Source: Hephaestia caeni (lineage in GTDB: Bacteria; Pseudomonadota; Alphaproteobacteria; Sphingomonadales; Sphingomonadaceae). Taken from it: 64,000 bases of DNA. Shown here one piece after another: positions 1 to 8,674 of this stretch; the first letter of the stretch is position 1, and each line of letters opens with the position of its first letter. A program made the translations under genes and the position numbers. The stretch is taken from assembly GCF_003550065.1 (NCBI RefSeq), contig NZ_QXDC01000003.1:248001-312000 (forward strand). The letters run 5' to 3'. The notes under the pieces were generated by a model. The model was not told where the DNA came from. It did not search any database and saw nothing but the letters and a program-made list of their open reading frames with translations.

Positions 1-1
1 G

Positions 2-316
2 TCGACGATGGCCGACCAGACCCGCAATGCCTGGCTCTACGACCGCGACGGGCGCGCGATCATCCACGTCAACATGCCCGCCGAGGGCGAGGATATTCCC
101 GCGGTCGGCGCGCGCGGGCGGATGGATCATGTCGCCTTCGATTGTCGCGATCCCGATGCGATGGAGAAACGGCTGACCGATCTCGGCATCGCCTATCGCC
201 GCCGCGACACGCGCGTCGCCGGATTGACGCAGATCGTGCTCAAGGACCCCAATGGGATCAACCTCGAACTAGCGTTCGGGACCGAGCACGCGCTCGCCCC
301 CGCGCTGGCGCGCTAA
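2..316 (+). CDS. VOC (glyoxalase/bleomycin-resistance) family protein, 5'-truncated
   Basis: This is the C-terminal part of a vicinal-oxygen-chelate fold protein. The frame is open to the left edge, and an ATG at position 8 is probably internal, because family members usually carry about 30 more residues before the strand seen here as AWLYDRDGRAIIHVN. Visible family features are the second-half metal-site strand GRMDHVAFDC (metal-ligand His) and the closing PNGINLELAF, which supplies the usual terminal Glu ligand. These proteins are small cytoplasmic metal enzymes or binding proteins with varied substrates, and nothing here fixes the substrate. A palindromic repeat follows the stop codon directly. 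Confidence 0.75.
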   Translation, partial: STMADQTRNAWLYDRDGRAIIHVNMPAEGEDIPAVGARGRMDHVAFDCRDPDAMEKRLTDLGIAYRRRDTRVAGLTQIVLKDPNGINLELAFGTEHALAPALAR

Positions 317-335
317 ACTTTGATTTCCGGGCGGC

Positions 336-408
336 ACCGGCCCGCTCCCCCACCCCACCTCCCATGCAGTATAATGACTTGGGAGGTGGGGTGGGGGAGC
401 GGGCCGGT
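336..408. repeat. Perfect 29-bp inverted repeat with 15-nt loop
   Basis: Two 29-base arms (336-364 and 380-408) are exact reverse complements around a 15-base loop, tgcagtataatgact. The arms are G/C-only for most of their length. The element lies between the converging VOC gene and the PhzF-family gene and could stop transcription from both sides, although no T-tract follows. A degenerate relative with the same loop length and nearly the same loop sequence lies at 13171-13245, which marks it as a dispersed element rather than a local terminator. Confidence 0.85.
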
Positions 409-434
409 ACGGCTATCCACGGCAGTGGATCAAA

Positions 435-1229
435 TCAAAGCGCGAACACACCCTCGATCACCGTCACGCACTGGCCGCCGAGCACCGCGCGGTCGCCGTC
501 GAGGCGGCAGGTCAGGTGGCCACCGCGCGCGCTGGCCTGAAACGCGGTGAAGCGATCGCGGTCGAGGCGGTTCGTCCAATAGGGCGTCAGCACCGCATGC
601 GCCGAGCCGGTGACGGGGTCTTCGTCGATCCCCGCGCCGGGCGCGAACACGCGGCTGACGATATCGGTCTCGTCGCCGGGGGCGGTGACGATCGTCAGCG
701 TATCGCCGGCGGCGGCGAGGCGGCGAAAATCGGGAGCGCACGCGCGCACCTGGGCCGCGGTTTCGAGCACCACGACGCCGTAGCGATTGGGGTGCCAGAG
801 CGTTGCGACCGCGCTGCCCACCCCCAGCGCCGCGACGATCGCGTCGAGCGGCTTGGGATCCGGCCCCCAAGCGGGGAGCGCGAGTTCGTAGCCGCCGCCC
901 GCCCGCGTCACCGTGAGCCCGCCCGCCTTGCGGGTGCGAAAGCGCACCCGATCACGGCCGGGATCGGCCGAGAGGGCATAATGGCCGCTCGCGAGCGTCG
1001 CGTGGCCGCACAGCACGACCTCCACCGTCGGCGTGAACCAGCGCAGCTCGAAATCGGCCCCCTCGTCCTCGGCAGGGACGAGGAAAGCGGTTTCGCTGAG
1101 GTTGTTCTCGGCGGCGATCGCTTGAAGCATCGCGTCGTCGAGCCAGGCGTGGAGCGGCATCACCGCCGCCGGGTTGCCGGTGAAGGGTGCGTTCGCGAAG
1201 GCGTCGATCTGCGCGAAGGGAATGTTCAT
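435..1229 (-). CDS. PhzF family isomerase/epimerase-like protein
   Basis: A 264-residue protein of the PhzF / diaminopimelate-epimerase-like fold. The N-terminus (FAQIDAFANAPFTGNPAAV) and the catalytic-Glu region NNLSETAFL are typical, as are FTPTVEVVLCGHATLASGH and the C-terminal DEDPVTGSAH. The ATG at 1229 is chosen because it overlaps the stop codon of the upstream cation-efflux gene in an ATGA arrangement. It is the last gene of the pdxH / efflux / phzF operon. PhzF homologues occur widely in bacteria that make no phenazine, and no other phenazine genes are present, so the substrate is unknown. Confidence 0.88.
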   Translation of the reverse strand: MNIPFAQIDAFANAPFTGNPAAVMPLHAWLDDAMLQAIAAENNLSETAFLVPAEDEGADFELRWFTPTVEVVLCGHATLASGHYALSADPGRDRVRFRTRKAGGLTVTRAGGGYELALPAWGPDPKPLDAIVAALGVGSAVATLWHPNRYGVVVLETAAQVRACAPDFRRLAAAGDTLTIVTAPGDETDIVSRVFAPGAGIDEDPVTGSAHAVLTPYWTNRLDRDRFTAFQASARGGHLTCRLDGDRAVLGGQCVTVIEGVFAL

Positions 1230-2173
1230 ACGCGCTTGCCGAACCAATGCGGGGTGACATCGGCCTCGACCAGCGGATTGTCGGTATCGACATGGCCTTC
1301 GGGATCGACGTGGATCAGCACCTCGACCTTGGGGAAGGCGCGCTTGAGCGCCTTTTCGACATTCTCGACGATATCGTGCGCCGCGGCCACCGTCAGATCG
1401 CGCGCCACCTCCATATGGAATTGCGCGAATTCATGCGCCCCGGCGCGGCGGGTGCGGAAATCGTGGATGCCCTTGATCCCCGGCTGACGCGCGGCGACCT
1501 CGACGAAGCGCGCGCGATCCTCCTCGGACCATTCCTTGTCCATCAGATGATCGATCGCGGTCGACGACGCCTTGAACGCGCCCCAGAGCAGCCACGCGGC
1601 GATCGCGATGCCGAAGATCGGATCGGCCGCGGGAATCCCGCCGAACTGATCGAGCGCGAGCGCGAGGATCACCGAGCCGTTGAGCAGCACGTCCGACTGG
1701 TAATGGACGTTATCCGCCATGATCGCGACCGAGCCGGTCTTGCGGATCACCTGGCGCTGATACCAGAGCAGCACCAGCGTGGCAGCGATCGCGACCAGCG
1801 AGACGCCGATCCCGAATCCGGCGTCGTGCGTTTCGACCGGGTTCGTGAGCGCCTCGATCGCGCGCCAGGCAATGCCGATCGCCGAGGCGGTGATCAGCGC
1901 GACCTGGAACAGCGCCGCCAGCGCCTCCGCCTTGCCGTGGCCGAAGCGGTGATCGTGATCGGCGGGCGTCGCGGCGAGGCGGACGCCGTAGAGCGTGACG
2001 AGGCTCGCGAGCAGATCGAGCCCGGTATCGGCGAGCGAGCCGAGCATCGCGACCGATCCGGTGTGCCAGGCGGCGAAGCCTTTCAACAGCAACAGGAAGC
2101 ACGCCATCCCGACGCTCGCCAGCGCGGCGCGCACGGCGAACGGCAGCAGACGGCGGCGTTCGTTCTCGGTCAC
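1226..2173 (-). CDS. Cation diffusion facilitator (CDF) family metal efflux transporter
   Basis: A 315-residue inner-membrane transporter exporting divalent metal (Zn, Fe, Co or Cd) in exchange for protons. It shows the family's six-helix core with metal-site motifs on helices 2 and 5 ([12 protein letters not shown] and [14 protein letters not shown]), the [16 protein letters not shown] loop, and a cytoplasmic C-terminal domain with HDFRTRRAG. The GTG at 2173 is preferred over upstream in-frame starts because it overlaps the pdxH stop (GTGA) and places the hydrophobic segment correctly. It closes with an ATGA overlap into the PhzF-family gene. Metal specificity is not deducible; FieF-like is the closest description. 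Confidence 0.9.
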   Translation of the reverse strand: MTENERRRLLPFAVRAALASVGMACFLLLLKGFAAWHTGSVAMLGSLADTGLDLLASLVTLYGVRLAATPADHDHRFGHGKAEALAALFQVALITASAIGIAWRAIEALTNPVETHDAGFGIGVSLVAIAATLVLLWYQRQVIRKTGSVAIMADNVHYQSDVLLNGSVILALALDQFGGIPAADPIFGIAIAAWLLWGAFKASSTAIDHLMDKEWSEEDRARFVEVAARQPGIKGIHDFRTRRAGAHEFAQFHMEVARDLTVAAAHDIVENVEKALKRAFPKVEVLIHVDPEGHVDTDNPLVEADVTPHWFGKRV

Positions 2174-2748
2174 GGGTAGAGCAATCCTTCGGTCCAGCCG
2201 TCGCCATCGCGGGTGAACAGCCGCCGTTCGTGGAGACGGTGCGCGCGATCCTGCCAGAATTCGATCCGTTGCGGCGCCACGCGATAGCCCGACCAATGCG
2301 GCGGGCGGGGCACCTCTACGTCGGCAAAGCGTGCCTTCACGGCCGCGAACCGCGCTTCGAATGTCGCGCGGCTATCGAGCGGGCGCGACTGATCCGACGC
2401 CCAGGCGCCGAGCTGCGAATCACGGCTGCGGGTGGCGAAATAGGCATCGGCCTCGGCATCGGCAACGATGCTCACCGGGCCTTCGATGCGAATCTGGCGG
2501 CGCAACGATTTCCAGTGGAAAAGGAGCGCGGCCTGCGAGTTTTCGGCAAGGTCACTCGCCTTGCGGCCCTGCTGATTGGTGTAAAAGACGAACCCCCGGG
2601 CGTCGTGCCCCTTGAGCAGCACCATCCGCACCGCGGGCTGGCCGGCGGCATTGGCGGTGGCGAGCGCCATCGCATTGGGATCGTTGGGCTCGGTCTCGCT
2701 CGCTTCCGCGAGCCAAACGTCGAACAGCGCGAGCGGATCTTCAGTCAT
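2170..2748 (-). CDS. pdxH: Pyridoxamine 5'-phosphate oxidase
   Basis: A 192-residue FMN-dependent oxidase converting pyridoxine/pyridoxamine 5'-phosphate to pyridoxal 5'-phosphate. Family landmarks are the FMN-binding stretch [39 protein letters not shown], the [14 protein letters not shown] segment, and the C-terminal signature [11 protein letters not shown] followed by RLHERRLF. The ATG at 2748 begins [12 protein letters not shown]; a start 15 bases upstream is also possible. It is the first gene of a tightly coupled operon with the CDF transporter and PhzF-family protein, divergent from ku. Confidence 0.95.
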   Translation of the reverse strand: MTEDPLALFDVWLAEASETEPNDPNAMALATANAAGQPAVRMVLLKGHDARGFVFYTNQQGRKASDLAENSQAALLFHWKSLRRQIRIEGPVSIVADAEADAYFATRSRDSQLGAWASDQSRPLDSRATFEARFAAVKARFADVEVPRPPHWSGYRVAPQRIEFWQDRAHRLHERRLFTRDGDGWTEGLLYP

Positions 2749-2995
2749 CAGCCCGCTGCGCACCCGCTAAGTGGACAAAGTGGAGAGTATGGCGCGGGTC
2801 GCGCGACCGCCGCCAAAAAGCCCGCAAAGAACCAGTGGAGGGAGGAGAATCCGGCATGGTCACGCCCATAACCCAATGCCACGCTGTAGGACAGCGCAGA
2901 CATCGGGCGGCGGCACGCGCGGCAGAATCGGAGGCTTCGGAACCACGCCGCCCAGCGCGCATTGAATCGGTTTCGGGAATGACGGGAGACCGGGA

Positions 2996-3835
2996 ATGGC
3001 CGCGCGCGCCTATTGGCAGGGACAGATCAGGCTCGCGCTCGTCTCGATCCCCGTGGAGATCTACCCCGCGACCAAATCGGGCGCGACGGTGAGCTTTCGC
3101 CAGATCCACGAACCGTCGGGCAAGCCGATCCATTACGAGAAGGTCGTCACCGGCATCGGCCCGGTCGATACCGACGAGATCATGAAAGGGTATGAATACG
3201 AGAAGGGCGAATATGTCCTGCTCGACCAGGACGAGATCGACGCGGTCAAGCTCGAATCGAAGAAGACGCTCGAGCTGACGCAGTTCGTCGACGCGCACGA
3301 GATCGACGTGCTTTATTACGAAAAGCCTTATTTCGTGGTGCCCGCCGACGATCTCGCCGAGGAAGCGTTCATCGTGCTGCGCGAGGCGCTGAAGCGGACG
3401 AGGAAGGTCGGGCTCGGCCAGCTTGCGCTCAGGGGCCGCGAATATGTCGTCAGCCTCAAGCCGTGCGGACGCGGCATGGTGCTGGAGACGCTGCGCTACG
3501 CCGACGAGGTCAACAAGGCGCAGGGCTATTTCCGCGACATCCCCGACGCCAGGCCCGACGCCGAACTGCTCGATCTCGCCGAGGCGCTGATCGAGAAGAA
3601 GGCCGCGCCGTTCGACCCGAGGGAATTCCACGACCGCTATGTCGATGCGCTCCACGAATTGATCGCGCGCAAGCGCAAATCGAAGAGCAACCGCAAGATC
3701 ATCGAGGAGAAGGATGAGCCGTCGGGACGCGGCGCCTCGAACGTCGTCGATCTGATGGCGGCGCTCAAGAAGTCGATCGAAAAGCCGGGGAAGAAGACTC
3801 CCGCGAAAAAGCCGGCGGCGAAGAAGCGTGCTTGA
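2996..3835 (+). CDS. ku: Non-homologous end-joining protein Ku
   Basis: A 279-residue bacterial Ku, which as a homodimer rings DNA ends and recruits LigD. The start MAARAYWQGQIRLALVSIPVEIYPAT is characteristic, followed by the beta-barrel/bridge core (HYEKVVTG, YVLLDQDEIDAV) and a minimal C-terminal region. The last ~25 residues are lysine/alanine/proline rich (KKTPAKKPAAKKRA), the basic tail typical of bacterial Ku that extends DNA contact. It lies directly upstream of ligD, the usual two-component NHEJ arrangement. The roughly 225-base gap to pdxH carries the divergent promoters; no clear small gene was supported there. Confidence 0.97.
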   Translation: MAARAYWQGQIRLALVSIPVEIYPATKSGATVSFRQIHEPSGKPIHYEKVVTGIGPVDTDEIMKGYEYEKGEYVLLDQDEIDAVKLESKKTLELTQFVDAHEIDVLYYEKPYFVVPADDLAEEAFIVLREALKRTRKVGLGQLALRGREYVVSLKPCGRGMVLETLRYADEVNKAQGYFRDIPDARPDAELLDLAEALIEKKAAPFDPREFHDRYVDALHELIARKRKSKSNRKIIEEKDEPSGRGASNVVDLMAALKKSIEKPGKKTPAKKPAAKKRA

Positions 3836-3881
3836 GCGATTATTTCAAGCGACTCGTGTGATGCAGCCCGCTGGAGATGGG

Positions 3882-3899
3882 CCCCCGCCTTCGCGGGGG
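3882..3899. repeat. Short REP-like hairpin between ku and ligD
   Basis: A 7-bp stem, cccccgc (3882-3888) with gcggggg (3893-3899), and a 4-base loop cttc. The 3' arm runs into a tandem duplication, GGGGGTGACnCAGGAGCAA at about 3895 and again at 3916, which supplies GTG codons and AGGAG motifs just before ligD. It is probably a small palindromic repeat that has become part of the ligD translation-initiation region. Confidence 0.6.
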
Positions 3900-3937
3900 T
3901 GACACAGGAGCAAGTGGGGGTGACGCAGGAGCAACAG

Positions 3938-6403
3938 GTGGCCACGACATCAGACCCGCTCGCGCTCTACAACGCCAAACGCGATTTCGCGAAAACGGCG
4001 GAGCCCGCGGGGACGCTCGCCAGGGGGCATGGCAACGCCTTCATGGTGCAGAAGCACGACGCGACGCGGCTGCACTGGGACTTGCGGCTCGAGATCGACG
4101 GCGTGCTCAAGAGCTGGGCGGTGACGCGCGGGCCGAGCCTCGATCCGGGCGAGAAACGACTGGCAGTCAGGACCGAGGATCATCCGCTGTCCTATGCGAC
4201 CTTCGAGGGCACGATCCCTGCGCAAGAATATGGCGGCGGCACGGTGATGCTGTGGGACCGCGGCACCTGGGCGCCGATCAAGGGCAAGTCGACAAAGGAT
4301 CTGGAGAAAGGACACCTCCACTTCATCCTCGACGGCGAGCGGATGAAGGGTGCATGGCTGCTGATCCGGCTGAAGCCGCGTGGCAAGGAGACGCGCGAGA
4401 ACTGGCTGTTGCGCAAGATCGACGACGCCGAGGCGGGCGGCACCGATACGTTGGTCGAAACGGGCCTGACGAGCGTGAAGACCGGGCGGACGATGCAGGA
4501 GATCGCGGAGGGAAAAAAGGCGCGCGTTCTCCCGCGAAAACGGGAGTCCAGAACCAAGAGCGGCGCGCGTGGGGCTCTGGATTCCCGCGTTCGCGGGAAT
4601 ACCGGGCTACCCAAATTTCGCGACCTCCAGCTCTGCACGCTGGTCGATGACGTGCCCGCGGGCAATGGCTGGATCCACGAGGTCAAATATGACGGCTATC
4701 GCGCGTTGCTGGCGGTGGGTGGCGGCACGGCCAGGGTGTTCACGCGTACCGGGCTCGACTGGAGCGACAAATTTGCCGGCATTGCCGAAGCGGCGGCGGC
4801 ATTGCCCGTCGCGAGCGCGCTGATCGATGGCGAGATCGTCGCGTTCAAGGACGGGCGGCCCGATTTCTCGACGCTCAAGGACGCGATCTCCAACGGCGGC
4901 GACATGACGTTCTTCGGGTTCGACCTGCTGTCGCTCGACGGCGAGTCGCTGGAGGCGCTGCCCAATGTCCAGCGCAAGGAGCGGTTGCGGGCCGTGCTCG
5001 ACGGTGCCGGCCCACGGCTCCAGTTCGCCGAGCATGTCGTCGGCGAAGGCGAGACGCTGTTCACCGCGATGTGCCGCGAAGGCTATGAGGGGATCGTCTC
5101 GAAGCGCGCCGATGCGCCGTATCGCGGGCGACGAACCAAAGCCTGGCTCAAGATCAAATGCACCCGACGGCAGGAATTCGTGATCCTGGGCTGGACCGAG
5201 AGCACGGCCAAGGGGCGCGGCTTTCGCGCCCTGCTGCTTGGCCAGCACAGGGACGGGAGGCTCGTCTATTCGGGCAAGGTCGGCACCGGGTTCGATCGCG
5301 ACACGATGGCGGCGCTGCGCACCAGGATGGACCGGCTGGCGCGCAAGACGCCGACGGTCGAGGCGCCGCGAGCGGCGACGCGCGGCGCGCATTGGATCAC
5401 CCCAAAGCTGGTCGCCGAGATCGCGTTCACCGAATTCACCCCCGACGGCGCGCTGCGGCATCCGAGCTATCTGGGGCTGCGCGAGGACAAGCCGGCGGAG
5501 GATGTGATGCCCGAGATACCGAAGAAGGCGGCGGCGGCGCGCATCACGGTCAAGGTGACGCACCCCGAGCGGCTGATCTTTCCCGACAGCAAGGTGAGCA
5601 AGGGCCAGCTTGCCGATTATTATGCCGCGGTGGCGCCGATCATGCTGCCCTGGGCCGCCCACCGGCCGATCAGCCTGGTGCGCTGCCCGCAGGGGCGCGG
5701 CAAGAAATGCTTCTTCCAGAAGCACGATGCGGGCTCGTTCGGAAAGCACGTCCGCCATGTCGACATCACCGAGAAGGACGGCAGCGTCGAGCCGTATCTG
5801 TACGTCGAGGATGCCGACGGGCTGGTCCAGTGCGTGCAGATGGGGACGATCGAGTTCCACGGCTGGGCATCGTCGGTGGGGACGCTCGAACAGCCCGATC
5901 GGCTGGTGTTCGATCTCGATCCCGACGAGGGGCTCGACTTCGGCGATGTGAAGAAGGCCGCGATCGATCTCAAGCAGCATCTCGCCGACATCGGGCTGAC
6001 GAGCTTCGCGATGCTTTCGGGCGGCAAGGGCGTGCATGTGGTGGTGCCGTTGACGCCCGGAGCCGACTGGGACGCGACCAAGAGCTTCGCCGAACGCTTC
6101 GCCCGCGCGCTCGCCGAGGCCGAGCCCAACCGCTTCACCGCGACGATGGCCAAGGCCAAGCGCAAGGGCAAGATATTCATCGACTGGCTGCGCAACCAGC
6201 GTGGGAACACCGCGGTCCTGCCCTATTCAGCGCGCGCGCGCAGCGGCGCCCCGGTGGCCGCGCCGGTTTCCTGGAGCGAATTGAAGGATATCGAGACGCC
6301 GGCGATGTTCTCGGTCGAGGATGTCGATACACTGATCGGGCGCGCCAATGCCCGCGCGCTCGACGGCTGGGGGGTGGCCAATCAGGTGCTGCCCGACGTG
6401 TAA
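3938..6403 (+). CDS. ligD: Multifunctional ATP-dependent DNA ligase LigD (nuclease-ligase-polymerase)
   Basis: The NHEJ ligase that joins ends held by Ku. Three domains follow in order: a 3'-phosphoesterase domain (about residues 30-160, QKHDATRLHWDLRLE), an ATP-dependent ligase domain with nucleotidyl-lysine motif KYDG (Lys about 250) and ERLRAVL...KRADAPYRGRR, then a primase-polymerase domain (about 545-815, with VFDLDPDE and GGKGVHVVVPL). The frame opens at a GTG at 3899, but GTG 3938 has an AGGAG six bases upstream and gives the expected N-terminus VATTSDPLALYNAKRDF; GTG 3920 is also possible. The linker between the first two domains (residues about 198-220) is encoded by a palindromic repeat (4531-4597). 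Confidence 0.95.
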   Translation: MATTSDPLALYNAKRDFAKTAEPAGTLARGHGNAFMVQKHDATRLHWDLRLEIDGVLKSWAVTRGPSLDPGEKRLAVRTEDHPLSYATFEGTIPAQEYGGGTVMLWDRGTWAPIKGKSTKDLEKGHLHFILDGERMKGAWLLIRLKPRGKETRENWLLRKIDDAEAGGTDTLVETGLTSVKTGRTMQEIAEGKKARVLPRKRESRTKSGARGALDSRVRGNTGLPKFRDLQLCTLVDDVPAGNGWIHEVKYDGYRALLAVGGGTARVFTRTGLDWSDKFAGIAEAAAALPVASALIDGEIVAFKDGRPDFSTLKDAISNGGDMTFFGFDLLSLDGESLEALPNVQRKERLRAVLDGAGPRLQFAEHVVGEGETLFTAMCREGYEGIVSKRADAPYRGRRTKAWLKIKCTRRQEFVILGWTESTAKGRGFRALLLGQHRDGRLVYSGKVGTGFDRDTMAALRTRMDRLARKTPTVEAPRAATRGAHWITPKLVAEIAFTEFTPDGALRHPSYLGLREDKPAEDVMPEIPKKAAAARITVKVTHPERLIFPDSKVSKGQLADYYAAVAPIMLPWAAHRPISLVRCPQGRGKKCFFQKHDAGSFGKHVRHVDITEKDGSVEPYLYVEDADGLVQCVQMGTIEFHGWASSVGTLEQPDRLVFDLDPDEGLDFGDVKKAAIDLKQHLADIGLTSFAMLSGGKGVHVVVPLTPGADWDATKSFAERFARALAEAEPNRFTATMAKAKRKGKIFIDWLRNQRGNTAVLPYSARARSGAPVAAPVSWSELKDIETPAMFSVEDVDTLIGRANARALDGWGVANQVLPDV
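4531..4597. repeat. Palindromic repeat inserted in frame in ligD
   Basis: Imperfect 24-base arms (4531-4554 and 4574-4597; about 21 of 24 bases complementary) flank a 19-base loop. The element is translated without interrupting LigD, giving the Arg-rich stretch LPRKRESRTK followed by LDSRVRGN in the phosphoesterase-ligase linker. A related palindrome lies just after the ligD stop codon at 6416-6482, sharing the cgaa...cgggagtcca arm. Confidence 0.75.
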
Positions 6404-6415
6404 GGGGGCGCGGCT

Positions 6416-6482
6416 CTGCGAACGCGGGAGTCCAAGATACGAAGCGCCGCTACCCCGCGACTCTGGGCTCCTGTTTTCGCAG
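6416..6482. repeat. Second copy of the ligD-type palindromic repeat
   Basis: Arms 6416-6437 and 6461-6482 are imperfect inverted repeats carrying the cggGAGTCCA and TTTTCGC segments also seen in the element at 4531-4597. It lies 12 bases after the ligD stop codon and before the converging DUF1289 gene, so it may also help end transcription. No T-tract is present. Confidence 0.6.
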
Positions 6483-6492
6483 GCGTACGGGA

Positions 6493-6684
6493 TCAACTCC
6501 GGCGGGCGGGGAGCGCTGCCATCACCGCGTCGCGCTCGGCGTCGGTCATACTGGTCCAGCGGGCGATCTCGTCACGCGTGCGCGCGCAGCCGCGGCAGCG
6601 ATCGGTGGCGGGATCGAGCGCGCAGAGGTTGATGCAGGGGCTGGCCATCGGGCGGCGCGGCACGATCTCGACGATGCCGGCCAT
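6493..6684 (-). CDS. DUF1289 domain protein (small Cys-rich)
   Basis: A 63-residue protein with the DUF1289 signature SPCINLCALDPATDRCRGCARTRDEIARW: four cysteines in a C-x3-C-x7-C-x2-C pattern suggesting metal binding, then a helical WxxMxxxERxAV tail. The core starts at MASPCIN (ATG 6648, 51 residues), the usual start of the family; the longer version from 6684 is annotated because neither start shows a clear ribosome-binding site. It lies 9 bases after the DEAD-box helicase stop and is probably cotranscribed. Function in the family is unknown. Confidence 0.8.
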   Translation of the reverse strand: MAGIVEIVPRRPMASPCINLCALDPATDRCRGCARTRDEIARWTSMTDAERDAVMAALPARRS

Positions 6685-6692
6685 CGCCCGGA

Positions 6693-8045
6693 TCAGGGAA
6701 TCCGCGCCGACAGGAAACCGGGGACGGGGCCGTTCCAGCCGCCGTCATCGTCGAGCGGTTCGTCGTCGCGGGGCCGGGCGCCGCGATCGGCGCGCCGTTC
6801 GGGCGGCCGCTCACGACGGCGGTCTCGCGCAGGTTTGCGATCGGGCGCGCGGTCTTGGTCGTGGCCCCGGCCTCGCCCCCGGCGTGCGGGCTTTTCCGCC
6901 TCGGCCGGCGCGGGCGCGGCCTCGGGCGCGGCTCCGGCATCGAGGCGCGCGATCGTCTGCCCGGTCAATTTCTCGATATTGGCGACATTCTCGACGTCTT
7001 CCGGGGTCACGAACGTATAGGCCGTGCCGGTGGCGCCCGCGCGGCCCGTCCGGCCGACGCGGTGGACGTAATCGTCGGGATGCCAGGGCGCGTCGAAATT
7101 GAAGACGTGGCTGACGCCCTTGATGTCGAGCCCGCGCGCGGCGACGTCGGAGGCGACGAGGATGTTGATCTCACCGCGCTTGAACAGATCGAGTTCGGCG
7201 AGCCGCTGCGGCTGTTCCATGTCGCCGTGGATCTCGCCGGTTTGGAAACCCGAGCGCTTGAGGCTCTTGTTGAGTTCGCGCACGGTCGTCTTGCGGTTGC
7301 AGAAGATGATCGCGGTGCGGACCTCGTCCTGGCGCAGCAGATCGCGCAGCCGCCCGCGCTTGTCCGCCGAGGCGACGGGCACCAGCCACTGGGTGATGTT
7401 GACGTTGGTGGTCGCGGGCCGCGCGACCTCGATCGTCTTGGGGCTGTCGAGGAATTTGTCGGCGAGCTTCTTGATCGGCGCGGGCATCGTGGCCGAGAAC
7501 AGCAAGGTCTGGCGCTGCTTGGGCAGCTTGGTGCAGATTTCCTCGATATCGGGGATGAACCCCATGTCGAGCATCCGATCGGCCTCGTCGATCACGAGCA
7601 GATTGCACGCGGTGAGCAGGATGTTGCCGCGCCCGAACAGATCCATCAGCCGCCCCGGCGTCGCGATCAGCACGTCGACGCCCTTTTCGAGCGCCTTGAC
7701 CTGATCGCCCATCGACACGCCGCCGATCAGGAGCGCCATCGAGAGCTTGTGATATTTGCCGTATTTCTCGAAATTCTCGGCGACCTGCGCGGCAAGCTCT
7801 CGCGTCGGCTCGAGGATCAGGCTGCGCGGCATCCGCGCGCGGCTGCGCCCCTGCGCCAGAATATCGATCATCGGCAGCACGAACGACGCGGTCTTGCCGG
7901 TGCCCGTCTGCGCGACACCGATGATGTCGCGCATCATCAGCACACTGGGGATCGCGCTCGCCTGGATGGGCGTTGGCGCTTCATAACCCGCTTCCGCGAC
8001 CGCGCGAAGCAATTCATCCGAAAGGCCGAGATCGGCAAAGTTCAT
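6693..8045 (-). CDS. DEAD-box ATP-dependent RNA helicase (RhlE-like)
   Basis: A 450-residue RNA helicase with all core motifs: Q-motif region (FADLGLSDELL...PTPIQASAIP), motif I AQTGTGKT, motif Ia PTRELAAQ, motif II DEAD (VIDEADRMLDMGF), motif III SAT, and motifs V and VI (ARGLDIKGV, HRVGRTGRAG). The C-terminal ~70 residues are Arg/Gly/Asp rich with RRGRGRG, as in RhlE-type proteins involved in ribosome assembly and cold RNA remodelling. The start MNFADLGLSDELL at 8045 matches family N-termini; the frame is open upstream but without similarity. Confidence 0.93.
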   Translation of the reverse strand: MNFADLGLSDELLRAVAEAGYEAPTPIQASAIPSVLMMRDIIGVAQTGTGKTASFVLPMIDILAQGRSRARMPRSLILEPTRELAAQVAENFEKYGKYHKLSMALLIGGVSMGDQVKALEKGVDVLIATPGRLMDLFGRGNILLTACNLLVIDEADRMLDMGFIPDIEEICTKLPKQRQTLLFSATMPAPIKKLADKFLDSPKTIEVARPATTNVNITQWLVPVASADKRGRLRDLLRQDEVRTAIIFCNRKTTVRELNKSLKRSGFQTGEIHGDMEQPQRLAELDLFKRGEINILVASDVAARGLDIKGVSHVFNFDAPWHPDDYVHRVGRTGRAGATGTAYTFVTPEDVENVANIEKLTGQTIARLDAGAAPEAAPAPAEAEKPARRGRGRGHDQDRAPDRKPARDRRRERPPERRADRGARPRDDEPLDDDGGWNGPVPGFLSARIP

Positions 8046-8136
8046 TGGGGAATCCGGAAAGAGGAGCGGCCCGATCCATCGTACCGCGCGATCCGCGCTC
8101 GCGGATTTAGCGGCTAATGTCAAGGTTTCCCGCGCG

Positions 8137-8595
8137 TCAGCGCGCGGGAACGAGGTGTTTGAGCGCGACGATGGGGCAATTGTCGCCCGAGCGCGAACGG
8201 ATCGAATCGCGCCGCGCGCAGAGCCGGCCGTCGCTGGTTCGCTTCAGGTAGAAGCCCGAATAGAAATCGAGCGCGGGGCAATCGTCGCCCAGCTTGGCGC
8301 GCAGCCTGCTGCCGCCGCGCACCACCAGATCGACGCTGTCCGGCTCGGTGATCGTCGCCGCGGCCAGCGTGTCGACGGCGACGCATTTGGGCGCGTCCTT
8401 CTCCACCCAGCGCAGCGGCTGGACGTCGGCGATCGGCTGGCGCCCCGGCGGGATCGGCATACGCGGCACGCGCACCACGATCCGCTCGTGAATCGTCACC
8501 TGCTGCCACGCGATGCCGCCCGGCGGCCCGGCCGGCGCAGCGGCCGGCGCGGCGAGCAACAGCAGCAGCGCGGCAGGGAAGACGAGGCTCGACAT
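8137..8595 (-). CDS. Exported hypothetical protein
   Basis: A 152-residue protein I do not recognise. It starts MSSLVFPAALLLLLAAPA, a clear Sec signal peptide with probable cleavage after an Ala-rich stretch near residue 20, so the mature ~130 residues should be periplasmic. It contains four cysteines (KCVAVDT, GDDCPALDFYSGFY, GRLCARR, GDNCPIVAL) that could form two disulfides, and repeated GDxCP-hydrophobic motifs, suggesting an internal duplication. It is divergent from the FAD-linked oxidase, whose start lies 80 bases away. Confidence 0.75.
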   Translation of the reverse strand: MSSLVFPAALLLLLAAPAAAPAGPPGGIAWQQVTIHERIVVRVPRMPIPPGRQPIADVQPLRWVEKDAPKCVAVDTLAAATITEPDSVDLVVRGGSRLRAKLGDDCPALDFYSGFYLKRTSDGRLCARRDSIRSRSGDNCPIVALKHLVPAR

Positions 8596-8674
8596 GCGGG
8601 CACAGCTTCTAGCGCCGAGGGTTGAACAGTCGATGAATTTGCCCGGCCTGCCGCACGTGCTACGCGCTGTCGCC

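Noticed and set aside
435..1229. Phenazine biosynthesis
   Set aside because: Only a PhzF-family protein is present; such homologues are widespread without phenazine genes.
5158..7020. Long alternate frame across ligD and the following region
   Set aside because: A low-complexity Arg/Ala/Gly product overlapping the conserved polymerase domain of LigD and the opposite-strand helicase; no domain is recognised.
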